Position numbers and translations under genes: made by a program. Under the pieces are notes generated by a model. It ran no database searches. It was given only the letters and a program-made list of their open reading frames with translations, and was not told the DNA's origin. Source: an uncultured Christensenellaceae bacterium (GTDB taxonomy: Bacteria; Bacillota; Clostridia; Christensenellales; Christensenellaceae). From it: a stretch of 21,031 nucleotides of DNA. Shown here piece after piece: positions 13,688 through 20,168 of this stretch (positions are counted from its first letter, which is position 1; every line of letters begins with the position of its first letter). The stretch covers positions 1 to 21,031 of the forward strand of contig CAKTFI010000019.1 of assembly GCA_934555865.1 (NCBI GenBank), given 5' to 3'.

Positions 13688-14878
13688 ATGCTGAACTTGG
13701 CAGTATTTTTTGGCGGGCGCACCGCGGAACACGATGTGTCGATCATCACGGGCACGCAGTTTATCGAGAACGCGGATAAGCAGAAATATCACATTATCCC
13801 CGTGTATATTTCCCGGGAGGGGCTTTGGTATACCGGAGAGGCGCTGGCGGACGCCAAATTTTACCTGCATCCGGACCTTTCCCGCAAGGGGATCAGCCGG
13901 GTCTGGCTCAGTCCGGAGGCGGGCAGCCGGGAGCTGATGAAGAAGACGGCGCTGGGCGTCAAGGCGGTGGAGCGGATCGATGTGGCGGCGATCGCCATGC
14001 ACGGCATGCACGGCGAGGACGGCACCCTGCAGGGGCTGTTTGAGCTGGCCGACATCCCCTATACCAGCGCGGGCGTGACGGGCAGCTCCGCCGGGATGGA
14101 TAAGATCCTGAGCAAGGCGGCGTTTAAGGGGCTGGGCGTGCCCTGCCTGGACGCGGTCTATTTCGAGCGCAGCGAATATGAGGCGTCGAAGGAGGACATC
14201 GTCCGCCGGGTGGAGGAGGCGTTTTCCTATCCCGTGATCGTCAAGCCGGCGAACCTCGGGTCCAGCATCGGCATCAAGAAGGCGCATGACCGCGCGGAGC
14301 TTTTGGAGGCGTTGGCGCTGGCGGCGAGCTATGACCGGCGGATCCTGGTGGAACCGGCGATCGAAAAGCTACGCGAGATCAACTGTGCGGTGCTTGGCAA
14401 CGGCGCTGAGGCGCAGGCCAGCCTGCTGGAGCAGCCGCTCTCCAAGGGCGAGATCCTGGACTTTGCCGACAAATACCTGCCTGCGCAGGGCGGGAGCAAG
14501 GGCATGAAGTCGCTCGACCGCATCCTGCCGGCGGAGCTGCCGGAGGAGACCGAGGCGGAGATCAAGCGCTATGCGCTGGAGATCTTCAAGGGCTTTGACA
14601 TGAAGGGCGTGGTGCGCATCGACTTCATGATCGACGAGGCGACGGGCAAGGTGTATGCCAACGAGGTGAACACCATCCCCGGGTCGTTTGCGTTCTACCT
14701 GTTCGAACCGGCGGGGCTTCCGTACCGGCAGCTCATCGATCGCCTGGTCGAGGGCGCGCAGAAGCGCTATCGGGAAAAGTCGGAAAGCAAGTATGCGTTT
14801 GATTCGGCGATCCTCCAAAAGGTGGATATGCATAGCCTCAAGACGCCGGGCCTCAAGGGCGCGGGCAGCAAGCACTAA
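13688..14878 (+). CDS. ddl: D-alanine--D-alanine ligase family protein
   Basis: An ATP-grasp ligase of 396 residues that would join two D-alanines in the cytoplasm for the peptidoglycan stem. Motifs in order: FFGGRTAEHDVSIITG (8-23), AMHGMHGEDGTLQGLFELADIPYTSAGV, MDKILSKAAFKGLGVP, PVIVKPANLGSSIGIKK, the flexible loop region FADKYLPAQGGSKGMKSLDR, VVRIDFMID and YANEVNTIPGSFAFYLFEPAG with metal-binding Glu/Asn. It is longer than many Ddl proteins: there is extra sequence in the loop around KYLPAQGG and a C-terminal tail of about 35 residues. AGGAG lies 6 bases before the ATG. It starts 15 bases after the MurF-like gene and ends the operon. D-Ala-D-Lac or D-Ala-D-Ser specificity cannot be excluded from sequence alone. 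Confidence 0.9.
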   Translation: MLNLAVFFGGRTAEHDVSIITGTQFIENADKQKYHIIPVYISREGLWYTGEALADAKFYLHPDLSRKGISRVWLSPEAGSRELMKKTALGVKAVERIDVAAIAMHGMHGEDGTLQGLFELADIPYTSAGVTGSSAGMDKILSKAAFKGLGVPCLDAVYFERSEYEASKEDIVRRVEEAFSYPVIVKPANLGSSIGIKKAHDRAELLEALALAASYDRRILVEPAIEKLREINCAVLGNGAEAQASLLEQPLSKGEILDFADKYLPAQGGSKGMKSLDRILPAELPEETEAEIKRYALEIFKGFDMKGVVRIDFMIDEATGKVYANEVNTIPGSFAFYLFEPAGLPYRQLIDRLVEGAQKRYREKSESKYAFDSAILQKVDMHSLKTPGLKGAGSKH

Positions 14879-14894
14879 ACGATGCGGGGAGGCG

Positions 14895-14955
14895 CCAAAA
14901 CGCTTTTGGTTTGTTGCCGGCAATAAGAAAAATCGTGAGGAAGCAGCCTGCTTCC
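14895..14955 (+). other. Two consecutive hairpins in the ddl-amidase spacer
   Basis: CCAAAA/TTTTGG with a CGC loop (14895-14909) and GGAAGC/GCTTCC with a five-base loop (14939-14955) lie in the spacer between the ddl stop and its terminator. Neither is followed by a clean T tract. They could form part of a 3' UTR structure or a small structured RNA; I recognise no family. Confidence 0.4.
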
Positions 14956-14986
14956 CTGCGCAACTTTGCCGCAAAACTGAAATAGT

Positions 14987-15017
14987 CCGTCCATGTCTCG
15001 ACATGGGCGGCTTTTTT
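14987..15017 (+). terminator. Intrinsic terminator of the tsaE-ddl operon
   Basis: A 10-bp stem (14987-14996 with 15001-15010, one G-T pair) with loop CTCG, followed by C and six T (15012-15017). It is placed about 110 bases after the ddl stop and 74 bases before the next start codon. Confidence 0.88.
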
Positions 15018-15090
15018 GTCTGTCGGGAAGGAAACTATCCGAACGCCTGGCATAGGATATAGGGATAGTACGCTTTTGTGGGAGGAAACG

Positions 15091-15696
15091 ATGGCGAGTG
15101 TGTATATATCCCCTTCCTTGCAGGATTGGAATGTCGGGTATGGAATGTACGGAACGGAAGAACAACGGATGAACCAGATCGCGGATATTGTGCAGTATGA
15201 GCTGGGGCGGCACGGCGTGACGACCTGGCGCAATTCGCCGGATATGACCCTGCAGCAGGCTGTGGCGGAATCCAACCGACTGGAGCCGGATGTGCATGTG
15301 GCGCTGCACTCCAACGCCTCGGCAAACGGCGAGGCGCGCGGGGCGGAGATCTATGTGCACCGCTTCGGCGGCGAGGCGGAGCGCCTGGCGCGGGACATCT
15401 ACGGCTATGTCTCCGATCTGACGCCGACGGAAGACCTGGGCGTCAAGGAGGGGTACACGACCTTCAACGGGCAGGGCATGTATGAGCTGCGGCGCACGGC
15501 CAGCCCGGCGACGCTTTTGGAAGTGGCGTTTCACGACAATCCCGAGGACGCGCAGTTCATCATCGACAATATCTATGAGCTGGGCCAGGGCGTGGCCAAA
15601 GGGATCCTGGACTATTTCGACATCGACTATATCGAGGACACGCCGGAAAATATGGCGATGCTCATGTACCAATACAACGGCGTGCCGCTCGCCTGA
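15091..15696 (+). CDS. N-acetylmuramoyl-L-alanine amidase-like protein (amidase_3)
   Basis: A 201-residue protein of the amidase_3 fold, whose members cut the bond between MurNAc and the stem peptide using zinc. Recognisable parts are GTEEQRMNQIADIVQYEL (20-37, with Glu23/24), a THWR-like strand TTWRNSP, the zinc motif HVALHSNASA (His73), RLARDIYGYV, and LLEVAFHDNPEDAQFI with the catalytic Glu144. The usual N-terminal DPGHGG, which supplies the first zinc histidine, is absent; the protein begins VYISPSLQDWNVG. There is no signal peptide or wall-binding domain, so a cytoplasmic, mother-cell or otherwise released role is possible. GGGAGG lies 5 bases before the ATG. It stands alone between two terminators. 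I found no convincing promoter in the 74-base leader. Confidence 0.82.
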   Translation: MASVYISPSLQDWNVGYGMYGTEEQRMNQIADIVQYELGRHGVTTWRNSPDMTLQQAVAESNRLEPDVHVALHSNASANGEARGAEIYVHRFGGEAERLARDIYGYVSDLTPTEDLGVKEGYTTFNGQGMYELRRTASPATLLEVAFHDNPEDAQFIIDNIYELGQGVAKGILDYFDIDYIEDTPENMAMLMYQYNGVPLA

Positions 15697-15710
15697 AATG
15701 AAAAATTTTT

Positions 15711-15753
15711 CCCCTTCCTATGCGGGATTTCCCGCGAGGGAGGGGATTTTTTT
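15711..15753 (+). terminator. Intrinsic terminator of the amidase gene
   Basis: A long hairpin: outer stem 15711-15719 with 15737-15745 (one G-T pair), inner stem GCGGG/CCCGC (15722-15735) with loop ATTT, then A and seven T (15747-15753). It begins 15 bases after the stop codon. Confidence 0.9.
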
Positions 15754-15764
15754 GCAAATTTGCA
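15753..15764. promoter_or_regulatory. Perfect 12-bp palindrome upstream of the marR promoter
   Basis: TGCAAATTTGCA is a perfect 12-bp palindrome, 33 bases upstream of the marR -35 box and abutting the T tract of the preceding terminator. It could be a protein-binding site, but in AT-rich DNA this may also be chance. Confidence 0.35.
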
Positions 15765-15797
15765 TAAAAATCGTCAATTTTTTGTGAAGAAACTGCA

Positions 15798-15826
15798 TTG
15801 ACACGGGGTGGAAAGTGCCGTATACT
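15798..15826 (+). promoter_or_regulatory. Strong sigma-A-type promoter of the marR-ABC operon
   Basis: A perfect TTGACA (15798-15803), 17 bp, TATACT (15821-15826). Start of transcription is expected near 15833, immediately at the inverted repeat that follows. Confidence 0.9.
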
Positions 15827-15834
15827 ATAAAACA

Positions 15835-15859
15835 TAAGCGGTTAACTATTTTACGCTTA
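15835..15859. promoter_or_regulatory. Operator-like inverted repeat, probable MarR binding site
   Basis: TAAGCG (15835-15840) and CGCTTA (15854-15859) are exact inverted repeats with a 13-base AT-rich spacer that itself contains GTTAAC. The element sits over the predicted transcription start and 18 bases before the marR start codon, the usual place for autorepression by a MarR dimer. Binding is inferred. Confidence 0.6.
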
Positions 15860-15877
15860 ATTTTTTTGGAGTGAATT

Positions 15878-16396
15878 ATGCTGAAGGATTATCGAGAGCT
15901 TGCAAATCTGTTTGAAAACACACATGTGTTTCGAAAGAGCTATGCGCGGCAGGCCCTGCGGGGAAAGGGCATCTATTACCGGCAATTCCCGATCCTGAAC
16001 TACATCTATCGCAACGACGGCTGCACGCAGGTGGAGATCGCCCGGGCGCTGTACATCAGCCCGGCATCGGTGGCCGTTTCGACCAAGCGCCTGCAAAAGG
16101 TGGGGATGATCGAGAAAAAGGTGGATGAGGACAGCCTACGCACTAACCGCATCCGCATGACCCCCAAGGGGCGGGAGATCGTGGAGAGCTGCCGCCTCGC
16201 GATGAAAAAGACGGATAACGAGATGTTTTCCGGCTTCAGCGAAGCGGAACTGGAACAGCTCAAGGGCTTTTTGGACCGCATGTTGGTCAACCTGGCCGGG
16301 GAAGAGGGGCGCAACCTGACGCCGCTTTCCCGGACGGCCTTTGTCAATAAAATGAATCAGGAAGAGAAAGATGCAATGGAGGAGAACAAAGAATGA
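15878..16396 (+). CDS. MarR-family transcriptional regulator
   Basis: A 172-residue winged-helix regulator. The DNA-binding region is clear: QFPILNYIYRNDGCTQVEIARALYISPASVAVSTKRLQKVGMIEKKVDEDSLRTNRI, with the MarR wing carrying the D-x-R-T-N-R pattern (about residues 84-90), then LTPKG-like MTPKGREIV and a C-terminal helical dimerisation region. MarR proteins usually repress their own operon until a ligand binds. GGAG lies about 8 bases before the ATG. Its start follows a strong promoter and an inverted repeat, and its stop overlaps the first ABC gene (ATGA), so it very likely controls the exporter. The inducer is unknown; toxic small molecules are typical for such pairs. Confidence 0.92.
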   Translation: MLKDYRELANLFENTHVFRKSYARQALRGKGIYYRQFPILNYIYRNDGCTQVEIARALYISPASVAVSTKRLQKVGMIEKKVDEDSLRTNRIRMTPKGREIVESCRLAMKKTDNEMFSGFSEAELEQLKGFLDRMLVNLAGEEGRNLTPLSRTAFVNKMNQEEKDAMEENKE

Positions 16397-18123
16397 TCAA
16401 ACGGCTTTGGAATTTACTTGGGAAATATAAAAAGCTGCTCATCATCTCCACCATCCTTGTCGTGGTGGAGATCGTTTTTGACCTGTTGATCCCCGTGTTG
16501 ATGCAGGAGATCATCGACACAGGCATCAAGGGGAACGGCGGCGTCGCCTATGTGGTGAAGTGCGGCGTGCAGATGGTGCTCTTGGCGCTGCTGGCTCTGG
16601 CGGCCGGCGCGTCGTCCGGCGTGCTGTCTTCGCGCGCCAGCGCCGGATTGTCCAAACAGATGCGTACGGCGATGTTCGACAAGATCCAGGACTATTCCTT
16701 TTCCAACATCGACAAATTCAGCACGCCTTCGCTGCTCACGCGCCTGACGCGCGATGTCATGGAAGTGCGCATGGCGTTCATCCAGGCGGCGCGCATCATG
16801 ATCCGCGGGCCGATCATGCTCGTGCTCACGATGATCCTGGCGATCCGCATCAGCCCGTCTCTGGCGCTGGTACTGCTGGTGGCGATCCCGGTGCTGGCGG
16901 TGACCTTCTTCCTGGTCTTCCGCAACGCGCACCCGATCTTCCTCGTGATGATGGAGAAGTTCGACAAGCTGAACGCGGATATTCAGGAAAATCTCATCGG
17001 CATCCGCGTGGTCAAGACCTTTGTGCGCGGCGATTACGAGACGCAGAAGTTCGTGAATTCGGCGACGGATGTGCGCGACACGCAGGCGCGGGCGGAGCGC
17101 ATCCTCTCGTTCAACCGCCTGATGATGGAGCTCACGATCTATGGATGCATTTTGGCGGTCGCGTGGTTCGGCGGGCGCATGATGGTCTATGAAGGCCTGA
17201 CGACGGGCGAATTCACCCGGTTCATGAGCTATATCAACCAGATCATGATGCAGCTCATGATGCTCAACATTGCGACGGTGCAGCTCGTGACCTGCGACAC
17301 CTCGGCGGAGCGCATTTTCGAGGTGCTGGACGAAAAGATCGACATCACCGACGAGCTGGCAGACCCGGCCAATCAGGTGCGAGACGGCTCCATCCGCTTC
17401 GAGCATGTGAATTTCAGCTACAGCAAAAACCGCGACAACCTGACGCTGGAGGACATCGACCTGGATATCGCGTCGGGGCAGACGGTGGGCATCATCGGCA
17501 GCACGGGCGTCGGCAAGTCGGCGCTGGTGCAGCTGATCCCGCGGCTGTATGATGTGATGGACGGCAGCGTCAAGGTCGGCGGCATCGATGTGCGGGAATA
17601 TGAAAAGCACACGCTCCGCGAAAGCGTCGGCATGGTGCTGCAAAAGAATGTCCTGTTCGCGGGGACGATCCTGGAAAACCTGCGTTGGGGCAACGAGCAG
17701 GCGAGCCTCGAAGAAGTGCAGGCGGCCTGTCGTGCGGCCTGTGCACACGACTTCATCGAGGGCTTCCCGGAGGGGTATGACACCTTCCTGGGGCAGGGCG
17801 GCGTCAACCTGTCCGGCGGGCAGAAGCAGCGCATCTGCATCGCGCGCGCACTGCTCAAAAACCCGAAGATCATGATCCTGGACGACAGCACGAGCGCTGT
17901 GGACACGGCAACGGACGCCAACATCCGCAAGGCGCTGAAGGAGCAGCTGGCGGGCATGACGACCATCATCATCGCGCAGCGTGTGGCCTCGGTCATGGAG
18001 GCGGATCAGATCCTCGTCATGGAAAACGGGCGGATCCGCGACCGCGGGACGCATGCAGAGCTCATGGAGAGCAGCGACATCTATCGTGAGCTTTACGAGT
18101 CGCAGCAGAAAGGGGTGGAATGA
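16393..18123 (+). CDS. ABC exporter half-transporter, degenerate-site subunit
   Basis: A 576-residue type IV ABC exporter: six membrane helices in residues 1-310, then one ATPase domain. The domain has Walker A GSTGVGKS (369-376), a canonical signature LSGGQ (473-477), Walker B followed by LDDSTSAVD in which Asp498 replaces the catalytic Glu, and a switch region IIAQRVAS in which Gln529 replaces the His. These changes mark the subunit that carries the non-hydrolysing site in heterodimers such as TM287/288 and BmrC/BmrD. The start overlaps marR by 4 bases and the partner starts one base after the stop. Substrate is unknown; multidrug or lipid export is the family norm. Confidence 0.93.
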   Translation: MIKRLWNLLGKYKKLLIISTILVVVEIVFDLLIPVLMQEIIDTGIKGNGGVAYVVKCGVQMVLLALLALAAGASSGVLSSRASAGLSKQMRTAMFDKIQDYSFSNIDKFSTPSLLTRLTRDVMEVRMAFIQAARIMIRGPIMLVLTMILAIRISPSLALVLLVAIPVLAVTFFLVFRNAHPIFLVMMEKFDKLNADIQENLIGIRVVKTFVRGDYETQKFVNSATDVRDTQARAERILSFNRLMMELTIYGCILAVAWFGGRMMVYEGLTTGEFTRFMSYINQIMMQLMMLNIATVQLVTCDTSAERIFEVLDEKIDITDELADPANQVRDGSIRFEHVNFSYSKNRDNLTLEDIDLDIASGQTVGIIGSTGVGKSALVQLIPRLYDVMDGSVKVGGIDVREYEKHTLRESVGMVLQKNVLFAGTILENLRWGNEQASLEEVQAACRAACAHDFIEGFPEGYDTFLGQGGVNLSGGQKQRICIARALLKNPKIMILDDSTSAVDTATDANIRKALKEQLAGMTTIIIAQRVASVMEADQILVMENGRIRDRGTHAELMESSDIYRELYESQQKGVE

Positions 18124-18124
18124 G

Positions 18125-20011
18125 ATGAGCAGCAAATATGTGCAGCGCCGGGCGGCGCGCCCGAAGGACCTCAAGGGGACGGTTCGCCGAATCCTGGGAT
18201 ATGTATTTTCGTTTAAGGCACAGATCCTGTTGGTGGTCGGCCTTATCGTATTGAGCGTGATCGCGTCGGTTGCGTCCTCCTACTTCTTAAAACCGCTCAT
18301 CAATGACTATATCACGCCGCTCATTGGGCAGGAGAACCCAGATTTTTCCGGTCTGCTCGGCATGATCGGCATCATGGCGGCGGTGTATCTCACCGGGGCG
18401 CTGGCGAGCTTTTTCTATTCGCGCATCATGGTGACGATCTCGACCGGCACGCTGTGCAAGATCCGCATGGACCTGTTCGCGCATTTGCAGAAATTGCCGA
18501 TCCAATACTATGACACGCATGTGCATGGCGACATCATGAGCCGCTTTACCAACGATACCGACACGCTGCGGCAGATGTTGAGCATGACGCTGCCGCAGAT
18601 GATCCAGACGATCCTCTCGGTCACGATCACGGCGGTCATCATGATCTGCCTCAATGTGCAGCTCTCGCTCATCGTGTTCGGCATGCTGGGCGTCATGATG
18701 CTGGCCATCTACCTGGTGACGCATCGCGGGCAGAGATATTTCAAGCAGGTGCAGGCAGCGATGGGCGACCTCAACGGCTATGCCGAGGAAATGATCGAGG
18801 GACAGCGAGTCGTGAAGGTATTCTGCCGCGAGGACACGATCAAGCAGGGCTTCAGCGACATCAACGAGCGCCTGCGCATCGCAGGGCAGACCTCGCAGGG
18901 GTGCATGCAGGTGCTGATGCCGATGATGGCGAACCTCTCGTATGTGACCTATGCGATCTGCGCGGCCGTCGGCGCGGCGATGAGCATCCGCGGCGCGCTG
19001 GACATCGGTACGATCGCCTCCTTCCTGGAATATTCCCGGACCTTTACGCGCCCGATCACACAGGTCTCCAATCAGTTCAACTACATCATGGCGGCGCTCG
19101 CCGGGGCGGAACGCGTCTTCACGCTCCTGGATACACCGGTGGAAGTGGACGAAGGCAATGTGACGCTGGTCTATGCGAAGAAGGACGCCGACGGCGCCCT
19201 TGGCGAGTCCGAAAAGCGCACCGGCCTCTGGGCCTGGAAGATCCCGCATAGCGACGGGACGACCGAGCTGCGGGAACTGCGGGGCGATGTGCGGTTCGAA
19301 CATGTCGTGTTTGGCTATGAGCCGAGCAAGACGGTGTTGAACGACATCAGCCTGTACGCCAAGCCGGGGCAGAAGATCGCGTTTGTCGGGTCGACCGGCG
19401 CGGGAAAGACGACCATCACCAATCTCATCAACCGGTTTTATGATGTGCCGGATGGCAAGATCCGCTATGACGGCATCAATATCAATAAGATCAAGAAGGC
19501 CGACCTGCGCCGGAGCCTCGGCGTCGTGCTGCAGGACACTAACCTGTTCACCGGCACGGTGCTGGACAACATCCGCTATGGTCGTCTGGACGCGACGGAC
19601 GAGGAATGCATCGCGGCGGCCAAGCTCGCCAATGCGGATGCCTTCATCCGCAAGCTGCCCAAGGGGTACGAGACCATGCTGGAGGGCAACGGCGGCAACC
19701 TCTCGCAGGGGCAGCGGCAGCTGCTGTCCATCGCGCGCGCGGCAGTAGCCGATCCGCCGGTGTTGATCTTGGACGAAGCGACCAGCTCCATCGACACGCG
19801 CACCGAGCACCTGATCGAGGCGGGCATGGATCAGCTCATGGAGGGGCGGACGGTGTTCGTCATCGCGCACCGGCTCTCGACCGTGCGCAATTCCGACGCT
19901 ATCCTGGTGCTGGAGCATGGGCGGATCATTGAGCGCGGCGACCACAAGTCGCTGATCGCCGAAAAGGGAAAATACTATCAGCTGTATACCGGCGCGTTAG
20001 AGCTGGAATAA
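18125..20011 (+). CDS. ABC exporter half-transporter, catalytic-site subunit
   Basis: A 628-residue partner of the preceding exporter subunit, with six membrane helices (about 25-310) and an ATPase domain. Walker A is GSTGAGKT (422-429), Walker B LILDEATSSID with Glu551, and the switch His582 lies in IIAHRLST-type VIAHRLST; these are all intact. The signature is LSQGQ (526-530) rather than LSGGQ, as expected of the subunit that completes the degenerate site. A linker of about 40 residues (roughly 344-385, including GLWAWKIPHSDG) lies between the membrane and ATPase parts, about twice that of the partner. The ATG at 18125, with AAGGGGTGG upstream, lies one base after the partner's stop. An in-frame extension to 17981 only shadows the upstream gene. 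A terminator follows. Confidence 0.93.
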   Translation: MSSKYVQRRAARPKDLKGTVRRILGYVFSFKAQILLVVGLIVLSVIASVASSYFLKPLINDYITPLIGQENPDFSGLLGMIGIMAAVYLTGALASFFYSRIMVTISTGTLCKIRMDLFAHLQKLPIQYYDTHVHGDIMSRFTNDTDTLRQMLSMTLPQMIQTILSVTITAVIMICLNVQLSLIVFGMLGVMMLAIYLVTHRGQRYFKQVQAAMGDLNGYAEEMIEGQRVVKVFCREDTIKQGFSDINERLRIAGQTSQGCMQVLMPMMANLSYVTYAICAAVGAAMSIRGALDIGTIASFLEYSRTFTRPITQVSNQFNYIMAALAGAERVFTLLDTPVEVDEGNVTLVYAKKDADGALGESEKRTGLWAWKIPHSDGTTELRELRGDVRFEHVVFGYEPSKTVLNDISLYAKPGQKIAFVGSTGAGKTTITNLINRFYDVPDGKIRYDGININKIKKADLRRSLGVVLQDTNLFTGTVLDNIRYGRLDATDEECIAAAKLANADAFIRKLPKGYETMLEGNGGNLSQGQRQLLSIARAAVADPPVLILDEATSSIDTRTEHLIEAGMDQLMEGRTVFVIAHRLSTVRNSDAILVLEHGRIIERGDHKSLIAEKGKYYQLYTGALELE

Positions 20012-20019
20012 CGGCAGGC

Positions 20020-20048
20020 AAAGGCTCCGCGCGTTCGGGGCCTTTTTT
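20020..20048 (+). terminator. Intrinsic terminator of the marR-ABC operon
   Basis: A 10-bp stem (20020-20029 with 20036-20045, one G-T pair) with a six-base loop, ending in six T (20043-20048). It starts 9 bases after the stop of the second ABC gene. Confidence 0.9.
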
Positions 20049-20058
20049 GCTGTGAAGA

Positions 20059-20073
20059 CCGCCTTCTAGGCGG
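20059..20073. other. Small inverted repeat upstream of the amidohydrolase promoter
   Basis: CCGCC (20059-20063) and GGCGG (20069-20073) flank TTCTA, seven bases before the -35 box. It may be an operator or a remnant hairpin. No T tract follows on either strand. Confidence 0.35.
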
Positions 20074-20080
20074 CAGAAAT

Positions 20081-20109
20081 TTGGCGCGGGGCATGCGCTG
20101 TGATATAAT
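20081..20109 (+). promoter_or_regulatory. Extended -10 promoter of the amidohydrolase gene
   Basis: TTGGCG (20081-20086), 17 bp, TATAAT (20104-20109) preceded by TGA, giving the extended TGnTATAAT form. It lies about 60 bases before the start codon. Confidence 0.8.
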
Positions 20110-20168
20110 GAAGAAAATGCGCAAGGCCGACCCGGCGCGCAAGGAAAGGGATGGAAGGAGCAAAGCCG

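Noticed and set aside
14916..15011. Possible c-di-GMP or other riboswitch before the amidase, based on GCAAAACT and nearby hairpins
   Set aside because: The required paired elements and conserved core could not be laid out; resemblance is limited to a short GCAAA string.
15050..15059. The 10-mer GCATAGGATA occurs before the amidase and also at 9251-9260 before mazF, resembling a sigma-K -10 (CATAnnnTA)
   Set aside because: No AC -35 element stands at the right distance in either case, and two copies of a 10-mer in 21 kb can be chance.
16414..18174. Long minus-strand open frame (586 codons) opposite the first ABC gene, and similar ones at 12611-14287 and 18287-19945
   Set aside because: They are rich in His, Arg and Ala, mirror the codon pattern of well-recognised + strand genes and contain no family motif; this is normal antisense openness in GC-rich DNA.
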